Assembly (NCBI GenBank): GCA_902582345.1
Contig: CACHRU010000003.1
Coordinates: 48,815-112,814, forward strand
DNA from: an uncultured Pelagibacteraceae bacterium
GTDB taxonomy: Bacteria > Pseudomonadota > Alphaproteobacteria > Pelagibacterales > Pelagibacteraceae
DNA: 64,000 bases
Direction of reading: 5' to 3'
How positions within the stretch are numbered: the first letter of the stretch is position 1; each line of letters opens with the position of its first letter. This document shows positions 18,462-28,151 of this stretch, in pieces. The position numbers and the translations under genes are program-made. The notes under the pieces are model-generated. The model did not search any database, was not told the origin of the DNA, and was given only the letters and a program-made list of their open reading frames with translations.

Positions 18462-20008
18462 TGATTAAAATGTCTAGTTCCAGTGAAAATCATTTTAATT
18501 TTTCTTTTTCTAGCCTCATTAATTACTTCTTTATCTCTAATAGATCCACCTGGTTGAACTACTATCTTAACTCCAGCATTAATTAACGATTTCAAACCAT
18601 CTGCAAAAGGAAAAAAAGCATCAGAAGCTGCTATACACGATTTAATTTTTGTTGGATGAAATTTTTTTGCTTTTTGAATTGCAATCTTGCAACTGTCAAG
18701 TCTATTTTGTTGACCAGCGCCAATGCCTAAAGTAGCAAAATCTTTCACCAAAACTATTGCGTTTGATTTCACAAATTTACAAACTCTAAATGCAAACTCT
18801 ATCTCTAATAACTCTTTTTTGGATAACGTATCTTTTGTGACGCACTTTAACTTTTTTTTATCAAATATAGTTTCGTCTTTTTCTTGTAACAAAAAAGAAT
18901 TATCAAAGAACTTATATGCTTGATTATTTTTATTATCAAAAGATGAAAGATCTATGATTCTTAAATTCTTTTTCTTTTTTAAAATCTTTAATGCAGAATT
19001 ATCAAAGCCATATGCAGCGATTACTTCAAAAAAAGTTTTGTTCATCTCCAAAGCTATTTTTGAGTTTATTTTATAATTACATGCAACTATACCGCCGAAG
19101 GCACTTACCGGATCGCTTTTCAAAGCATTCTGAAACGATTTCAAAGATGATTCATTAAATGCTACACCACAAGGATTTGCATGTTTTATTATTACAGTTA
19201 AGTTTTTTTTTTTGGTTGATTTTAAAATTTCTATAGCTGCAAAGATGTCATTATAATTATTATAACTTAAATTTTTTCCATTTAATTTTTCCAACCCAAT
19301 GCCCTTACCCAGTGTATCATTTACGTAAATTGCACTTTGCTGATGAGGGTTTTCTCCGTATCTAAGTTTTTCGAACCTCTTACCTGATATGACTTTTAAT
19401 TCAGGAAACTTGTTGTTAGTTTTATCATTAAACCAATCACAGATTTTAGAGTCATAAAAAGCAGTAAGACCAAATGCTTTGGAAGCCATTTTTTCTCTAA
19501 AAGCTAAACTTGTTTTACCGTTATTAATTTTAAGCTCATTGATTAAATTTTCGTAATCTGACGTGTTGGTAACTATTGTTGTATTCTCATAATTTTTGGC
19601 AGCCCCCCTGACCATACTTGGACCTCCAATGTCAATATTTTCAATAATTCTTTTGATATTTTTAGTGGCGTTTAAATTTTCTTCAAAAGGATAAAAATTA
19701 ACAATTATTAAATCTATTGGATCATAGTTATTTTCTCTCATCTCTTTTTTATGCTTTGTATTTTTTCTGTCATGAAGTATTCCGGCATGTATTTTTGGAT
19801 GAAGTGTTTTTACTCTTCCGTCTAACATTTCGTTAAATCCAGTGAAAGATGAAATTTCTTGGCAATTAAACTTTAATTTTTTAATTGCTTTAAAAGTCCC
19901 CCCAGAGCTTAAAATCTCAATCTTAAATTTTTTTAATATTTTTAACAATTTTTCTAAGTTACTTTTATCTGATACAGAAATTATTGCTCTCTCAATTTTT
20001 TTTAACAT
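18458..20008 (-). CDS. purH: Bifunctional AICAR formyltransferase / IMP cyclohydrolase
   Basis: Final two steps of de novo IMP synthesis. In its 516 residues the N-terminal cyclohydrolase (MGS-like) domain shows ISVSDKSNLEKL and ILSSGGTFKAI, LDGRVKTLHPKIHAGIL near 64-80; the formyltransferase domain has LRYGENPHQQSAIY near 214-227 and the active-site 'IIKHANPCGVA' near 265-275. FFPFADGL is replaced only conservatively. The gene follows the heparinase-like gene with one base between stop and start codons, as in many alphaproteobacteria. Confidence 0.97.
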   Translation of the reverse strand: MLKKIERAIISVSDKSNLEKLLKILKKFKIEILSSGGTFKAIKKLKFNCQEISSFTGFNEMLDGRVKTLHPKIHAGILHDRKNTKHKKEMRENNYDPIDLIIVNFYPFEENLNATKNIKRIIENIDIGGPSMVRGAAKNYENTTIVTNTSDYENLINELKINNGKTSLAFREKMASKAFGLTAFYDSKICDWFNDKTNNKFPELKVISGKRFEKLRYGENPHQQSAIYVNDTLGKGIGLEKLNGKNLSYNNYNDIFAAIEILKSTKKKNLTVIIKHANPCGVAFNESSLKSFQNALKSDPVSAFGGIVACNYKINSKIALEMNKTFFEVIAAYGFDNSALKILKKKKNLRIIDLSSFDNKNNQAYKFFDNSFLLQEKDETIFDKKKLKCVTKDTLSKKELLEIEFAFRVCKFVKSNAIVLVKDFATLGIGAGQQNRLDSCKIAIQKAKKFHPTKIKSCIAASDAFFPFADGLKSLINAGVKIVVQPGGSIRDKEVINEARKRKIKMIFTGTRHFNH

Positions 20009-20009
20009 T

Positions 20010-21656
20010 TTAAGAATCTTTTTTTATTTCCCATTTTATTTGTCTTGTCTTTTCTGTAAACTCACCAAATATTGATATACAGAGATTATGTAATATTTTA
20101 TTTCCACCAAAAAATAAACTTTTTTCTAAAGCGAGTTTCTCACCTTTTGAGCTAAAAATTAATGATTTATTTTTTTTTATTTGGATAAGTATGTTTTCCC
20201 CACCAATAGTTCTTACAGCATTAACTCCAGGGAATAGATGAAAATATATATTGAATTTTATTTTTTTATCGTGATTATTTTTAATTATTTCATCCATACC
20301 GAATAAAGAGTAATTATTCTTATTTAGTGAAATCTCTCTTTTATGTGAACAACCAAACTCTTTCTCGTATCCATTATGTGTTGCTCTCATTTTTAAAAAA
20401 ATATCATCCTCAGATTTTAAAGTATCAGAAATTAAAAATCGATTTTTTAAACTCATTGGCATATCTCTATCAACTAATGTTACATGGTTAAATTTGATTA
20501 TAGATGTGTCGTTAATTGTAAGTGTAGAGTGCGCAGATGACAGCCTACTAAGCAATATAGCCTTTTTTGATATACCTGATCCAAAACCACAATTTGTAAT
20601 CACCTTTTCGTTTTCAAAATAATACTCAAAAGAAAGTGGACCAGCCTGATAACTCTCGAGAAAACCTTTTTTTGGGGGAGAACCAGTATCAAAAAAAACA
20701 TGGCATTTTTTATTTTTAAGGACTTGTATATTTCCAATAATTTTATCTACTTTTTTGATTTTATAATCCTGACTTTTTAAATACTTTATATATTCTTCTA
20801 GGTTATTAATTTTGGTACCGTTGAACAAAGGCAAATTGTGGTTTGGACTTAGTAAATAATTAAGATTTGCAATATTTTTTTCTACAATTTTTTCTAGAAA
20901 TTCTGGAACATATTTTTGAGCATCTTTTATAGCATCTTTAATTAAGATTAAAAACTTAGAGATTTCAAATAAATCTGAAGAATTTCTATTTAAAGGAAAA
21001 CCGTCATCATCAAAGAATAATTCAACAAGTTTTTTGAGATCTTTTATTCCGTTTTCATAGTTATTTTCATACTCTTTGAAAACTAGACCGGTGATAATTA
21101 TTGCACTTATCGTTTTAAACTTATCAGTAGAATTTGCACTTATGTTTGAATTTCTTTTTAAATGATTTATTTGAGAAACTATAGATTGGTAAAATGAATT
21201 TTTAAAAGTTGCATTCGCATTATTTAAAATAATATCAGCATTAAGTATCCAACTTATTATCCTTTTACTAATGAGTGTATTTTCCCATGTCAGTTTTTGA
21301 TATTTTCTATTTTTATAAATCCATAATGAGATAAGACGTTGAATTACCAGAACATCATTTTTTCTATTAATCAAATATAACCATTCAAAACTGTTAATAT
21401 ATTTTTCATCTTTTTCATTAGATTTTTTTTTCCAAAATTCATTTGTATTAAATTTTGATAAATTGAAATTAAAGTTCATTTCATGACTTTCTGAAAATAA
21501 AAGATTTGGCTTAGGATAAAAATAAAATTGTCTTGGAATTTTTGTTAATAAAGATCTATTATAATAGTTAGTTGTAAAGTATATTTTTTTTAAAAAATCT
21601 AAAAAATTATTTTTATTAAACAAAAAGTAAAGATAGGCACTTTTCAAGATTTGCAT
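20010..21656 (-). CDS. Heparinase II/III-family protein
   Basis: Member of the heparinase II/III family (alginate-lyase-like helical toroid plus beta-sandwich). In alphaproteobacteria this gene commonly precedes purH; its natural substrate is unknown and a polysaccharide lyase role is not proven. The 548-residue protein has a helical N-terminal half and, from about residue 290, the beta domain with FDTGSPP, SYQAGPLSFEYYFE and VITNCGFGSG, the family's conserved block. No signal peptide is obvious, so location is unclear. It abuts rpe and purH. Confidence 0.85.
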   Translation of the reverse strand: MQILKSAYLYFLFNKNNFLDFLKKIYFTTNYYNRSLLTKIPRQFYFYPKPNLLFSESHEMNFNFNLSKFNTNEFWKKKSNEKDEKYINSFEWLYLINRKNDVLVIQRLISLWIYKNRKYQKLTWENTLISKRIISWILNADIILNNANATFKNSFYQSIVSQINHLKRNSNISANSTDKFKTISAIIITGLVFKEYENNYENGIKDLKKLVELFFDDDGFPLNRNSSDLFEISKFLILIKDAIKDAQKYVPEFLEKIVEKNIANLNYLLSPNHNLPLFNGTKINNLEEYIKYLKSQDYKIKKVDKIIGNIQVLKNKKCHVFFDTGSPPKKGFLESYQAGPLSFEYYFENEKVITNCGFGSGISKKAILLSRLSSAHSTLTINDTSIIKFNHVTLVDRDMPMSLKNRFLISDTLKSEDDIFLKMRATHNGYEKEFGCSHKREISLNKNNYSLFGMDEIIKNNHDKKIKFNIYFHLFPGVNAVRTIGGENILIQIKKNKSLIFSSKGEKLALEKSLFFGGNKILHNLCISIFGEFTEKTRQIKWEIKKDS

Positions 21657-21657
21657 T

Positions 21658-22320
21658 TTAATTTGTTCTTAAAAGCTCAATATTTTTTTTTAAATTCCCA
21701 TTATTCTCTTTAAATATTGTTGATCCTGATACAAGAATATTTGCACCAGCCTCTTTAGCCGCCTGGCAATTCTCAAAATTGATACCACCATCTATTTCTA
21801 AATCGATAGTTAATTTTTTTTCAGTTATAATTTTTTTTAGCTCTTTTAATTTAGGTAAAACTTCAGGCATAAATTTTTGACCACCAAAGCCAGGCTCCAC
21901 ACTCATTATAAGAATGAGATCAATTTTTTTTATATGATCTTTAATTAATTCAATGTTCGACTTTGGTTTGAGTGAAATACCTACTTTTTTACCCTGGTCT
22001 CTTATTAACTTTATAGTTTTATCAATATTTGGAGTAGCTTCTGGATGAAATGTAATTATATCTGCCCCAGCATCAGAAAAACTTTTTATATATTTATCTA
22101 CCGGAGATATCATTAAGTGCACATCAAAAATTTTTTTTGTGCATGGTCTTAATTTTTTTACAACCTCGGGACCTATTGTTATATTAGGAACAAAATGGCC
22201 GTCCATGACGTCCACGTGTATATAATCTGCGCCTGCTTTATCTAGTAAAACTATTTCTTCACCTAATTTGCTAAAGTTTGCTGAGAGAATTGATGGAGAT
22301 ATTTTAATTCTTGATGACAT
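21658..22320 (-). CDS. rpe: Ribulose-phosphate 3-epimerase
   Basis: Interconverts ribulose-5-phosphate and xylulose-5-phosphate in the pentose phosphate pathway. The 220-residue TIM barrel shows KISPSILSANFSKLGEE at the start, YIHVDVMDGHFVPNITIGP near 34-52 with metal-binding His and catalytic Asp, DVHLMI, MSVEPGFGGQKF near 139-150, and EIDGGI with the second catalytic Asp. It heads the short minus-strand run rpe-heparinase-purH. Confidence 0.97.
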   Translation of the reverse strand: MSSRIKISPSILSANFSKLGEEIVLLDKAGADYIHVDVMDGHFVPNITIGPEVVKKLRPCTKKIFDVHLMISPVDKYIKSFSDAGADIITFHPEATPNIDKTIKLIRDQGKKVGISLKPKSNIELIKDHIKKIDLILIMSVEPGFGGQKFMPEVLPKLKELKKIITEKKLTIDLEIDGGINFENCQAAKEAGANILVSGSTIFKENNGNLKKNIELLRTN

Positions 22321-22359
22321 AGTTTATTTATATTTTAAATAAAAAAGTTGTCAAAAAAA

Positions 22360-22701
22360 TTATTTATCAGGACTAAATATTCTGTAAAGTTCTCTCGAAA
22401 ACTCACTATCTATTGGGAAAGAAAGCATACCCATAGTTCCGTAGCCGAGCAACCAAGGCATAAAATAAAATCTTATAATATAAAAATAAAAGGCAACATA
22501 TAAAGGTACTATTGGTCTAGCCAAAAACTCAGGAGTAATTTTATCAAAAATTTTAAGCACCGGATTTGTAAATTTGACAAAAACTTTCATAAAGAAAAAG
22601 TTAGAATCTTCTCTCTGAAAAATGTTCATCGCTGCTCTTCCTATGAGAGTGTACATTATTATTCCCAAGATATAGTCTAAAACAAGAACCCAGATCGGCA
22701 T
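22360..22701 (-). CDS. Small multi-pass membrane protein of unknown function
   Basis: I do not recognise a named family with confidence. The 113-residue protein has two hydrophobic segments (LVLDYILGIIMYTLIG near the start, and VPLYVAFYFYIIRFYFMPWL near 64-83) separated by 'FTNPVLKIFDKITPEFLARP', an arrangement loosely like YggT (a TM, a Pro-rich turn, a second TM). That resemblance is only a suggestion. It lies between rpe and the symporter terminator, 39 bases from rpe. Confidence 0.65.
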   Translation of the reverse strand: MPIWVLVLDYILGIIMYTLIGRAAMNIFQREDSNFFFMKVFVKFTNPVLKIFDKITPEFLARPIVPLYVAFYFYIIRFYFMPWLLGYGTMGMLSFPIDSEFSRELYRIFSPDK

Positions 22702-22732
22702 AATTTATATTATTACCATCATTGAAATAAAA

Positions 22733-22761
22733 AAAAAGGGGCGAATAAATCGCCCCTTTTT
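22733..22761 (-). terminator. Intrinsic terminator after the symporter gene
   Basis: Inverted repeat GGGGCG-aataaat-CGCCCC flanked by A-runs on the left and T-runs on the right, so it works for the minus-strand symporter transcript (U-tract from the A-run at about 22728-22737). It lies 19 bases past the symporter stop. It is one of only two textbook terminators visible in the window. Confidence 0.88.
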
Positions 22762-22779
22762 GTAATCTAAATTATTCAA

Positions 22780-24618
22780 CTAGTGTTGTCTACCAAGAAT
22801 AGATCTTCCGCTAGGAACCCTAACTTCATCAACCATTCTTTGTGTAGCAGCGTCAGGAGCTTTGGTCATTAAACTTACAACAACCATTACTACTAAACAA
22901 ACTGGAGCACCAATTAGACCAAATCTTAAATGGTCAATACCTAACCAAGCCGGATTACCCATAAATTTTGGATAAACGTAGATTAGATAAGCTGTTCCAG
23001 CTGCAAGACCCGTTAGCATTCCTGCTATTGCGCCTTCTTTTGTAGCTCTCTTCCACCATACTCCAAGTACAAGTGGGAAGAATAAGCCTGACATTGCAAA
23101 GTCAAACGCCCATGCAACTGCACCGAGGATACTAGTGATACGCATTGATGCAATATATGCACCTGCAGCACCAATCACGACTAATAGTACTCGTGCTACT
23201 ATTAATCTTTTTCTAACATCCGCTTTTGGATCGATCATGTTGAAGTAAACGTCGTGTGATAACGCGTTTGCTATCGCTAAAATTAATCCATCAGCAGTTG
23301 ACATCGCAGCAGCCATTCCGCCGGCAGCCACAAGCCCAGAGATTACGTAAGGTAATCCAGCAACTTCAGGAGTCGCAAGAACTACTACGCCTGTTCTCAT
23401 AAACCACTCGTTTAACTGAAGTATGCCATCACCGTTAAAGTCAGCAATAAACACTTGCTTCTGAGAAGACCATTGTTTGACCCACTCTATACTTTGAACT
23501 TCAGAAATAGATTTTCCAATAATACCTGTAGGTAAGTTTGGATCCATTAAAGAAATTTTAGACAAAGTCGCAAGCATTGGAGCTGAAGAGTAAAGCAAGA
23601 AAATAAAGAATAGCGACCAAGCTACTGATTTTCTAGCTGATTTTACAGAAGGAGTTGTGAAGTATCTCATTAAAATATGAGGTAACGACGCAGTTCCTAC
23701 CATCATACAGATAGCCAGCGATATGTATTTCCATACTGCCATTCCACCTGCACCTACTCCAGCGTGAGCTACCGCAATAGATTTTAATCCACCAGGCACT
23801 CCAGCTGCTTTTACGTCAGCGGCACTGTTTTTAGTTAAACCAAATTGACTTTCAAGTTCAGTTATTCTGGCAACTTCATCACCTAACATTAGGTGAGGAA
23901 ATACACCTGCACCAATTTTGTTACTTATCCAGAATACTGGAATTAAGTATGCAATAATTAGTACGATATATTGTGCTACCTGTGTCCATGTTACTGCTCT
24001 CATTCCTCCGAGCATTGAACATAACAAGATACTAACTAAACCAACCCATACACCTGCTTCAAATGGAATACCTAGTGCTCTAGCGGCAATAGTTCCAGTA
24101 GCATTTATTTGAGCCGTTACATAAGTGAAAGAAGCTAATACAAGAACTAACACTGCACAGAAACGAACTCCGTTTCCACCGTATCGTGTTCCTATAAAAT
24201 CTGGCACAGTATAACATCCAAATTTTCTTAAGTATGGTGCTAATAAAGTTGATACAAGTACGTAACCACCTGTCCAACCTACTAAGAAGGCCATATAACT
24301 ATAACCTCCAAAGTAAACACCACCAGCTAATGCTACAAACGATGCACCTGACATCCAGTCAGCTGCTGTCGCCATTCCATTAAAAACTGTTGGGACTTGT
24401 CTTCCTGCAAGATAATAGGCGTCCACCTGAACGGTACGTGACAAATATCCAATCAAAGCATATATTGCGACTGTAAAAGCCACAAACATAATACCAATTG
24501 CTTTTGCCGAAGCACCAGCTTGCTCTGCGATCGCCATAAGAATGATGAACACCAAGAAGCCTCCGGTATACAATCCATAAATCTTGGGAAGATTTTGTAT
24601 AAATCCACCTTTAAACAT
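22780..24618 (-). CDS. Sodium:solute symporter, acetate-permease type (VC_2705 family)
   Basis: Large subunit of a two-part Na+/solute symporter; members next to acs are usually assigned to acetate or other short carboxylates. The 612-residue protein has about 13 hydrophobic segments and SSS-family motifs: YYLAGRQVPTVFNGMATAAD (about 67-86), GASFVALAGGVYFGGYSYM, and GLPYVISGLVAAGGMAAAMSTADGL (about 422-446, in parts). Codon use is richer in GC than its neighbours, typical of a highly expressed gene. It overlaps its small subunit gene by one base. Confidence 0.9.
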   Translation of the reverse strand: MFKGGFIQNLPKIYGLYTGGFLVFIILMAIAEQAGASAKAIGIMFVAFTVAIYALIGYLSRTVQVDAYYLAGRQVPTVFNGMATAADWMSGASFVALAGGVYFGGYSYMAFLVGWTGGYVLVSTLLAPYLRKFGCYTVPDFIGTRYGGNGVRFCAVLVLVLASFTYVTAQINATGTIAARALGIPFEAGVWVGLVSILLCSMLGGMRAVTWTQVAQYIVLIIAYLIPVFWISNKIGAGVFPHLMLGDEVARITELESQFGLTKNSAADVKAAGVPGGLKSIAVAHAGVGAGGMAVWKYISLAICMMVGTASLPHILMRYFTTPSVKSARKSVAWSLFFIFLLYSSAPMLATLSKISLMDPNLPTGIIGKSISEVQSIEWVKQWSSQKQVFIADFNGDGILQLNEWFMRTGVVVLATPEVAGLPYVISGLVAAGGMAAAMSTADGLILAIANALSHDVYFNMIDPKADVRKRLIVARVLLVVIGAAGAYIASMRITSILGAVAWAFDFAMSGLFFPLVLGVWWKRATKEGAIAGMLTGLAAGTAYLIYVYPKFMGNPAWLGIDHLRFGLIGAPVCLVVMVVVSLMTKAPDAATQRMVDEVRVPSGRSILGRQH

Positions 24619-24875
24619 TAGTCATCCTCCTTTTCTCCAAAACCGAACTCTTCATCGATTTTCTCTTGCCTGTTAGCAAACCAGAAAATGATTAAGACAA
24701 AAGCAAGAAGTGATCCTTGCGCTGTCATGTAATAAGCTAACGGATATCCTAGAAAGCTCATTGAGTTGATTTCGTATCCAAAAAGGAAAACAACCATTGA
24801 AAAGAAAGCCCATAAAGCCAATGTTACAAACATATGACCTCGAGTTTTCTGCCAATGTTTTTCTTTATTTGACAT
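24618..24875 (-). CDS. DUF4212 small subunit of the sodium symporter
   Basis: Short two-helix membrane protein (85 residues) that always accompanies this symporter class. KEHWQKTRGHMFVTLALWAFFSMVVFLFG starts the protein (shown in pieces: KEHWQKTRGHMFVTLALW), followed by INSMSFLGYPLAYYMTAQGS and a second TM ending FWFANRQEK. It has a GGGGG Shine-Dalgarno four bases before the ATG. Together with the downstream large subunit it forms the uptake system that pairs with acs. Confidence 0.92.
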   Translation of the reverse strand: MSNKEKHWQKTRGHMFVTLALWAFFSMVVFLFGYEINSMSFLGYPLAYYMTAQGSLLAFVLIIFWFANRQEKIDEEFGFGEKEDD

Positions 24876-24879
24876 TTTT

Positions 24880-24884
24880 CCCCC
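24880..24884 (-). promoter_or_regulatory. GGGGG ribosome-binding site of the symporter operon
   Basis: Five G on the minus strand, four bases before the DUF4212 ATG. The same GGGGG-(4-5 nt)-ATG arrangement precedes dctP at 54091, and not the other genes I checked, so it seems to mark transporter genes with strong translation. This is inference from two cases. Confidence 0.6.
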
Positions 24885-24891
24885 TATATTT

Positions 24892-24911
24892 ACGTTAACG
24901 TTAAACGTTAA
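24892..24911. promoter_or_regulatory. Triple ACGTTAA repeat / palindrome upstream of the symporter operon
   Basis: Three copies of ACGTTAA at 24892-24898, 24898-24904 and 24905-24911, nested in two perfect 10-base palindromes (ACGTTAACGT and TTAACGTTAA). The cluster lies 17-36 bases upstream of the DUF4212 start codon, between it and the divergent gene at 25019, where a repressor or activator operator would sit. The binding protein is unknown. Confidence 0.5.
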
Positions 24912-25018
24912 AAAGGATCTTACTTATCTAGACAGTAATTAAAAGTTAAAAAACCTATAATGAAGTGTTATAAATCAAGCAAAATATAGAAAAAATGATG
25001 AGACAATTTTAACACAAC

Positions 25019-25648
25019 TTGAGATTGAATTTAAAAGCCATATTAGAAGTAATTGGAGCCGTTAGAGAATATCTTTTCCCTTATGAAAAACTCCAAAAAA
25101 AATTTAATTCAGTAAATAATTTTACTGAATTAAAAATTTTTATTAAAGAAAGATCTGCCTTGGTTACACAAACAACCTTATACGGATATTTAAAAACAAG
25201 AATGGGATTAAAGCAGCACTTGATGTTCACAGATGATGTGTTTGTTGAGTCGGTCAACAAGTCAAAATGGCATATTTTTTCTGAGTGTGTTAGCGATTTA
25301 ACATTATACACTTTGTCTTACTTAAAAAACTTCAAAGGTGTTAATAATTTAGATCCACAGGAAATATATGAAGAAATTTTGGATAATGAAAAAAATAATG
25401 GCATACCAAATCAATTAGTCATTGATTATAAAAAAAAATTTAGCGTAAAAGTCTCTGAAATAGATTTAAAAAGTTATATGGATAATGATCCGTTTAAAGC
25501 AAGTGGACTTTCATTGTATGATTGGTCACCTATCGCTGATGAATTAAAGATTTTAGACAAAGAAATAGTTTTAAATTCAATTAAAAACAAATGGAACTTA
25601 GTAATTTCAGATTTTAAAAAACTATCAGCTAATTATTCAGACACTTAA
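25019..25648 (+). CDS. Conserved hypothetical protein next to acs
   Basis: I recognise no characterised function. The 209-residue soluble protein has the recognisable block [19 protein letters not shown] followed by [16 protein letters not shown], which I associate with an alphaproteobacterial family of unknown role. It has no signal peptide or membrane segment. The start is uncertain: TTG at 25019, or TTG at 25025, with no Shine-Dalgarno; the first Met is about residue 61. It is divergent from the symporter operon and convergent with acs, sharing a TTAA nested stop. Confidence 0.7.
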   Translation: MRLNLKAILEVIGAVREYLFPYEKLQKKFNSVNNFTELKIFIKERSALVTQTTLYGYLKTRMGLKQHLMFTDDVFVESVNKSKWHIFSECVSDLTLYTLSYLKNFKGVNNLDPQEIYEEILDNEKNNGIPNQLVIDYKKKFSVKVSEIDLKSYMDNDPFKASGLSLYDWSPIADELKILDKEIVLNSIKNKWNLVISDFKKLSANYSDT

Positions 25649-27717
25649 GATTGATTTTGTCTATTTTCAATTAAGGACTCAACAACGCCTGGATCAGCAA
25701 GTGTTGTTGTATCACCAAGGTCGTGATGCTCATTAGCAGCAATCTTTCTTAAAATTCTTCTCATAATTTTACCAGATCTTGTTTTAGGTAAGCCAGGAGC
25801 AAACTGTATCAAATCTGGAGTTGCAATAGGACCTATTTGTTTTCTGACCCAAAGCTTAAGCTCTCTCTCCAGATCACCACTTTTTTGCTCACCAGATTTT
25901 AAAGTGACATAACAATACAGTCCGTTTCCTTTTATATCATGTGGATATCCAACTACCGCAGCCTCAGCAACTTTTGGATGCGCAACAAATGCACTCTCAA
26001 TTTCAGCTGTTCCCAAGTTATGTCCTGAAACTATTATTACGTCGTCAACTCTTCCAGTGATCCAGTAATAACCATCTTTGTCTCTCCTACAGCCATCTCC
26101 TGTAAAATACTTACCATCAAATTGAGAAAAATAAGTCTTTATAAATCTATCGTGATCACCGTAAACAGTTCTCATTTGTCCAGGCCACGATGCGGTTAAG
26201 CATAATCTTCCTTTGCAAGCACCTTTCAAAACTTTTCCCGTCTCATCTACTATTGCGGGTTTAATACCATAAAATGGTTTTGTTGCAGATCCTGGTTTCA
26301 AATCTATAGCACCTGGCTGAGGGGCAATTAAAATTCCACCTGTCTCAGTTTGCCACCATGTATCAACAATTGGGCATTTTGAGTCACCAACAATCTTGTA
26401 GTACCACATCCAAGCCTCAGGATTAATTGGTTCTCCCACGGTTCCTAATAATTTAAGTGACTTTCTGCTTGTTTTTTTAACTGGTTCATCGCCTTCTTTC
26501 ATCAACGCTCTAATCGCCGTAGGCGCAGTATAAAAAATATTTACTTTGTACTTATCAATTATTTGCCACCATCTCGAAAAATCTGGATAAGTTGGGATAC
26601 CCTCAAACATAATCGTGGTAGCCGCATTAGATAAAGGCCCATAAATAATATAACTATGACCAGTTACCCAACCAATATCAGCACTGCAAAAATAAATGTC
26701 TTTAGGTTTATAATCAAAAATATATTGATGAGTCAGTGAGGCATAAACCATATAACCGCCAGTAGTATGCAATACGCCTTTTGGCTTACCAGTTGATCCT
26801 GAAGTATATAATATGAAAAGTGGATCCTCTGCATTCATCTCTTCTGGTTCGCATTTTGTACTAGCTTTTGACATCAATTCATCAAAAGATATGTCTCTTT
26901 CATTGTCCCAATTAACCTGATTTCCAGTTCTTTTAACTACTAAACATTTTTTTACATTTGGACATTGAAGCAAAGCTTCGTCGGCTATTTTTTTTAAAGG
27001 AATTATCTTACCACCTCTAACACCTTCATCAGCTGTTATTAAAAAATCTGACTCGCAGTCATTAATTCTTGTTGCAATGGAGTCAGGTGAAAAACCTCCA
27101 AAAATAATAGAGTGAATTGCTCCTATTCTGGCACATGCGAGCATTACATAAGCAAGCTCTGGGATCATAGTAAGATAAATTGTTACTCTATCACCTTTTT
27201 GTACTCCAATGTTTTTAAGAACATTGGCAGCTTTACAAACATTTTTGTGCAACTCTTTATAACTAATTTTTTTTGAAACAGAAGGATCGTCCCCAACCCA
27301 AATTATAGCTGTTTTACTTCCATTCTTTTTTAAATGTCTATCTATACAATTTTGCGAAGCATTAAGCGTACCATCGTAATACCATTTTATTTTTACATCA
27401 TCTTTGCTGTATTTTACATCTTTAATTTTTTTATAAGGCTTTATCCAAGTAATTCTTTTACCTTCTTTCTTCCAAAATTTATCATTATCTTTTACAGATA
27501 AATTATATTTACTCTGGTATTTTGATTTATTAACTAGTGCTTGATTAGACCAACTATCAGAAACTCTTATAACTAAATTTCCATCACTATCTTTCGTTAC
27601 AAATTGTTTTTTAGAATTTTTCTTATTAGAGGTTTTTGTTCTTTTTTTTTTAAAAACTTTTTTAACCTTTTTATATTTACTTTTCTTCTTTTTATTTTTT
27701 CTACTTCGCTTGGCCAC
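25645..27717 (-). CDS. acs: Acetyl-CoA synthetase with polylysine-like N-terminal extension
   Basis: Activates acetate to acetyl-CoA through acetyl-AMP. The 690-residue protein contains the AMP-binding signature [15 protein letters not shown] (about 309-323), [33 protein letters not shown] and the C-terminal acetylatable Lys in [15 protein letters not shown]. The family normally begins near '[13 protein letters not shown]'; here ~53 extra residues precede it, 22 of the first 38 being Lys or Arg. The start is GTG with AGGAG seven bases upstream (27725-27729), which supports the extension. It pairs with the acetate-type symporter. Confidence 0.96.
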   Translation of the reverse strand: MAKRSRKNKKKKSKYKKVKKVFKKKRTKTSNKKNSKKQFVTKDSDGNLVIRVSDSWSNQALVNKSKYQSKYNLSVKDNDKFWKKEGKRITWIKPYKKIKDVKYSKDDVKIKWYYDGTLNASQNCIDRHLKKNGSKTAIIWVGDDPSVSKKISYKELHKNVCKAANVLKNIGVQKGDRVTIYLTMIPELAYVMLACARIGAIHSIIFGGFSPDSIATRINDCESDFLITADEGVRGGKIIPLKKIADEALLQCPNVKKCLVVKRTGNQVNWDNERDISFDELMSKASTKCEPEEMNAEDPLFILYTSGSTGKPKGVLHTTGGYMVYASLTHQYIFDYKPKDIYFCSADIGWVTGHSYIIYGPLSNAATTIMFEGIPTYPDFSRWWQIIDKYKVNIFYTAPTAIRALMKEGDEPVKKTSRKSLKLLGTVGEPINPEAWMWYYKIVGDSKCPIVDTWWQTETGGILIAPQPGAIDLKPGSATKPFYGIKPAIVDETGKVLKGACKGRLCLTASWPGQMRTVYGDHDRFIKTYFSQFDGKYFTGDGCRRDKDGYYWITGRVDDVIIVSGHNLGTAEIESAFVAHPKVAEAAVVGYPHDIKGNGLYCYVTLKSGEQKSGDLERELKLWVRKQIGPIATPDLIQFAPGLPKTRSGKIMRRILRKIAANEHHDLGDTTTLADPGVVESLIENRQNQS

Positions 27718-27737
27718 TTTTTTTCTCCTAAATTATC

Positions 27738-28151
27738 TTAGATTTTACCCATGTTATAAATTATTTTCCAGCTTTTATAATCCACGGGCATAACTGATAA
27801 CCTGCTTTGCTTAATCAGTGGTAAATGTGAAATTCTCTCAGTTTTTTTAATAGTTTCTAGCGTTACTGGTCTTTTCAATTTCTCAACAAACCTAACCTGA
27901 ACAGCAACAAATCTCCCCTCCTTATCGGTTTTATCAACAAAAGCAGTTTTTATGATTTTTACGACACCCACGATTTCTTTGCCAATATTTGAATGATAAA
28001 AAAAAGCAAGATCTCCTTTTTTCATCTTTTTCAAATTATTAGCTGCCTGATAATTTCTTACTCCATCCCAAGCAGCACCATTTCTACCTGCCATTTTTTG
28101 TTGATCTATTGACCATACATCGGGCTCAGATTTTAATAACCAATAATTCAT
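27738..28151 (-). CDS. EVE-domain (PUA-like) protein
   Basis: PUA-like fold protein of the EVE family (related to thymocyte nuclear protein 1), which binds modified bases in RNA or DNA. The 137-residue protein has the full signature: NYWLLKSEPDVWSIDQQ, GAAWDGVRNYQAANNLKKM and GDLAFFYHSN. It shares one base with tsaD upstream, suggesting co-expression with a tRNA-modification enzyme; linkage to RNA modification is inferred. Confidence 0.92.
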   Translation of the reverse strand: MNYWLLKSEPDVWSIDQQKMAGRNGAAWDGVRNYQAANNLKKMKKGDLAFFYHSNIGKEIVGVVKIIKTAFVDKTDKEGRFVAVQVRFVEKLKRPVTLETIKKTERISHLPLIKQSRLSVMPVDYKSWKIIYNMGKI

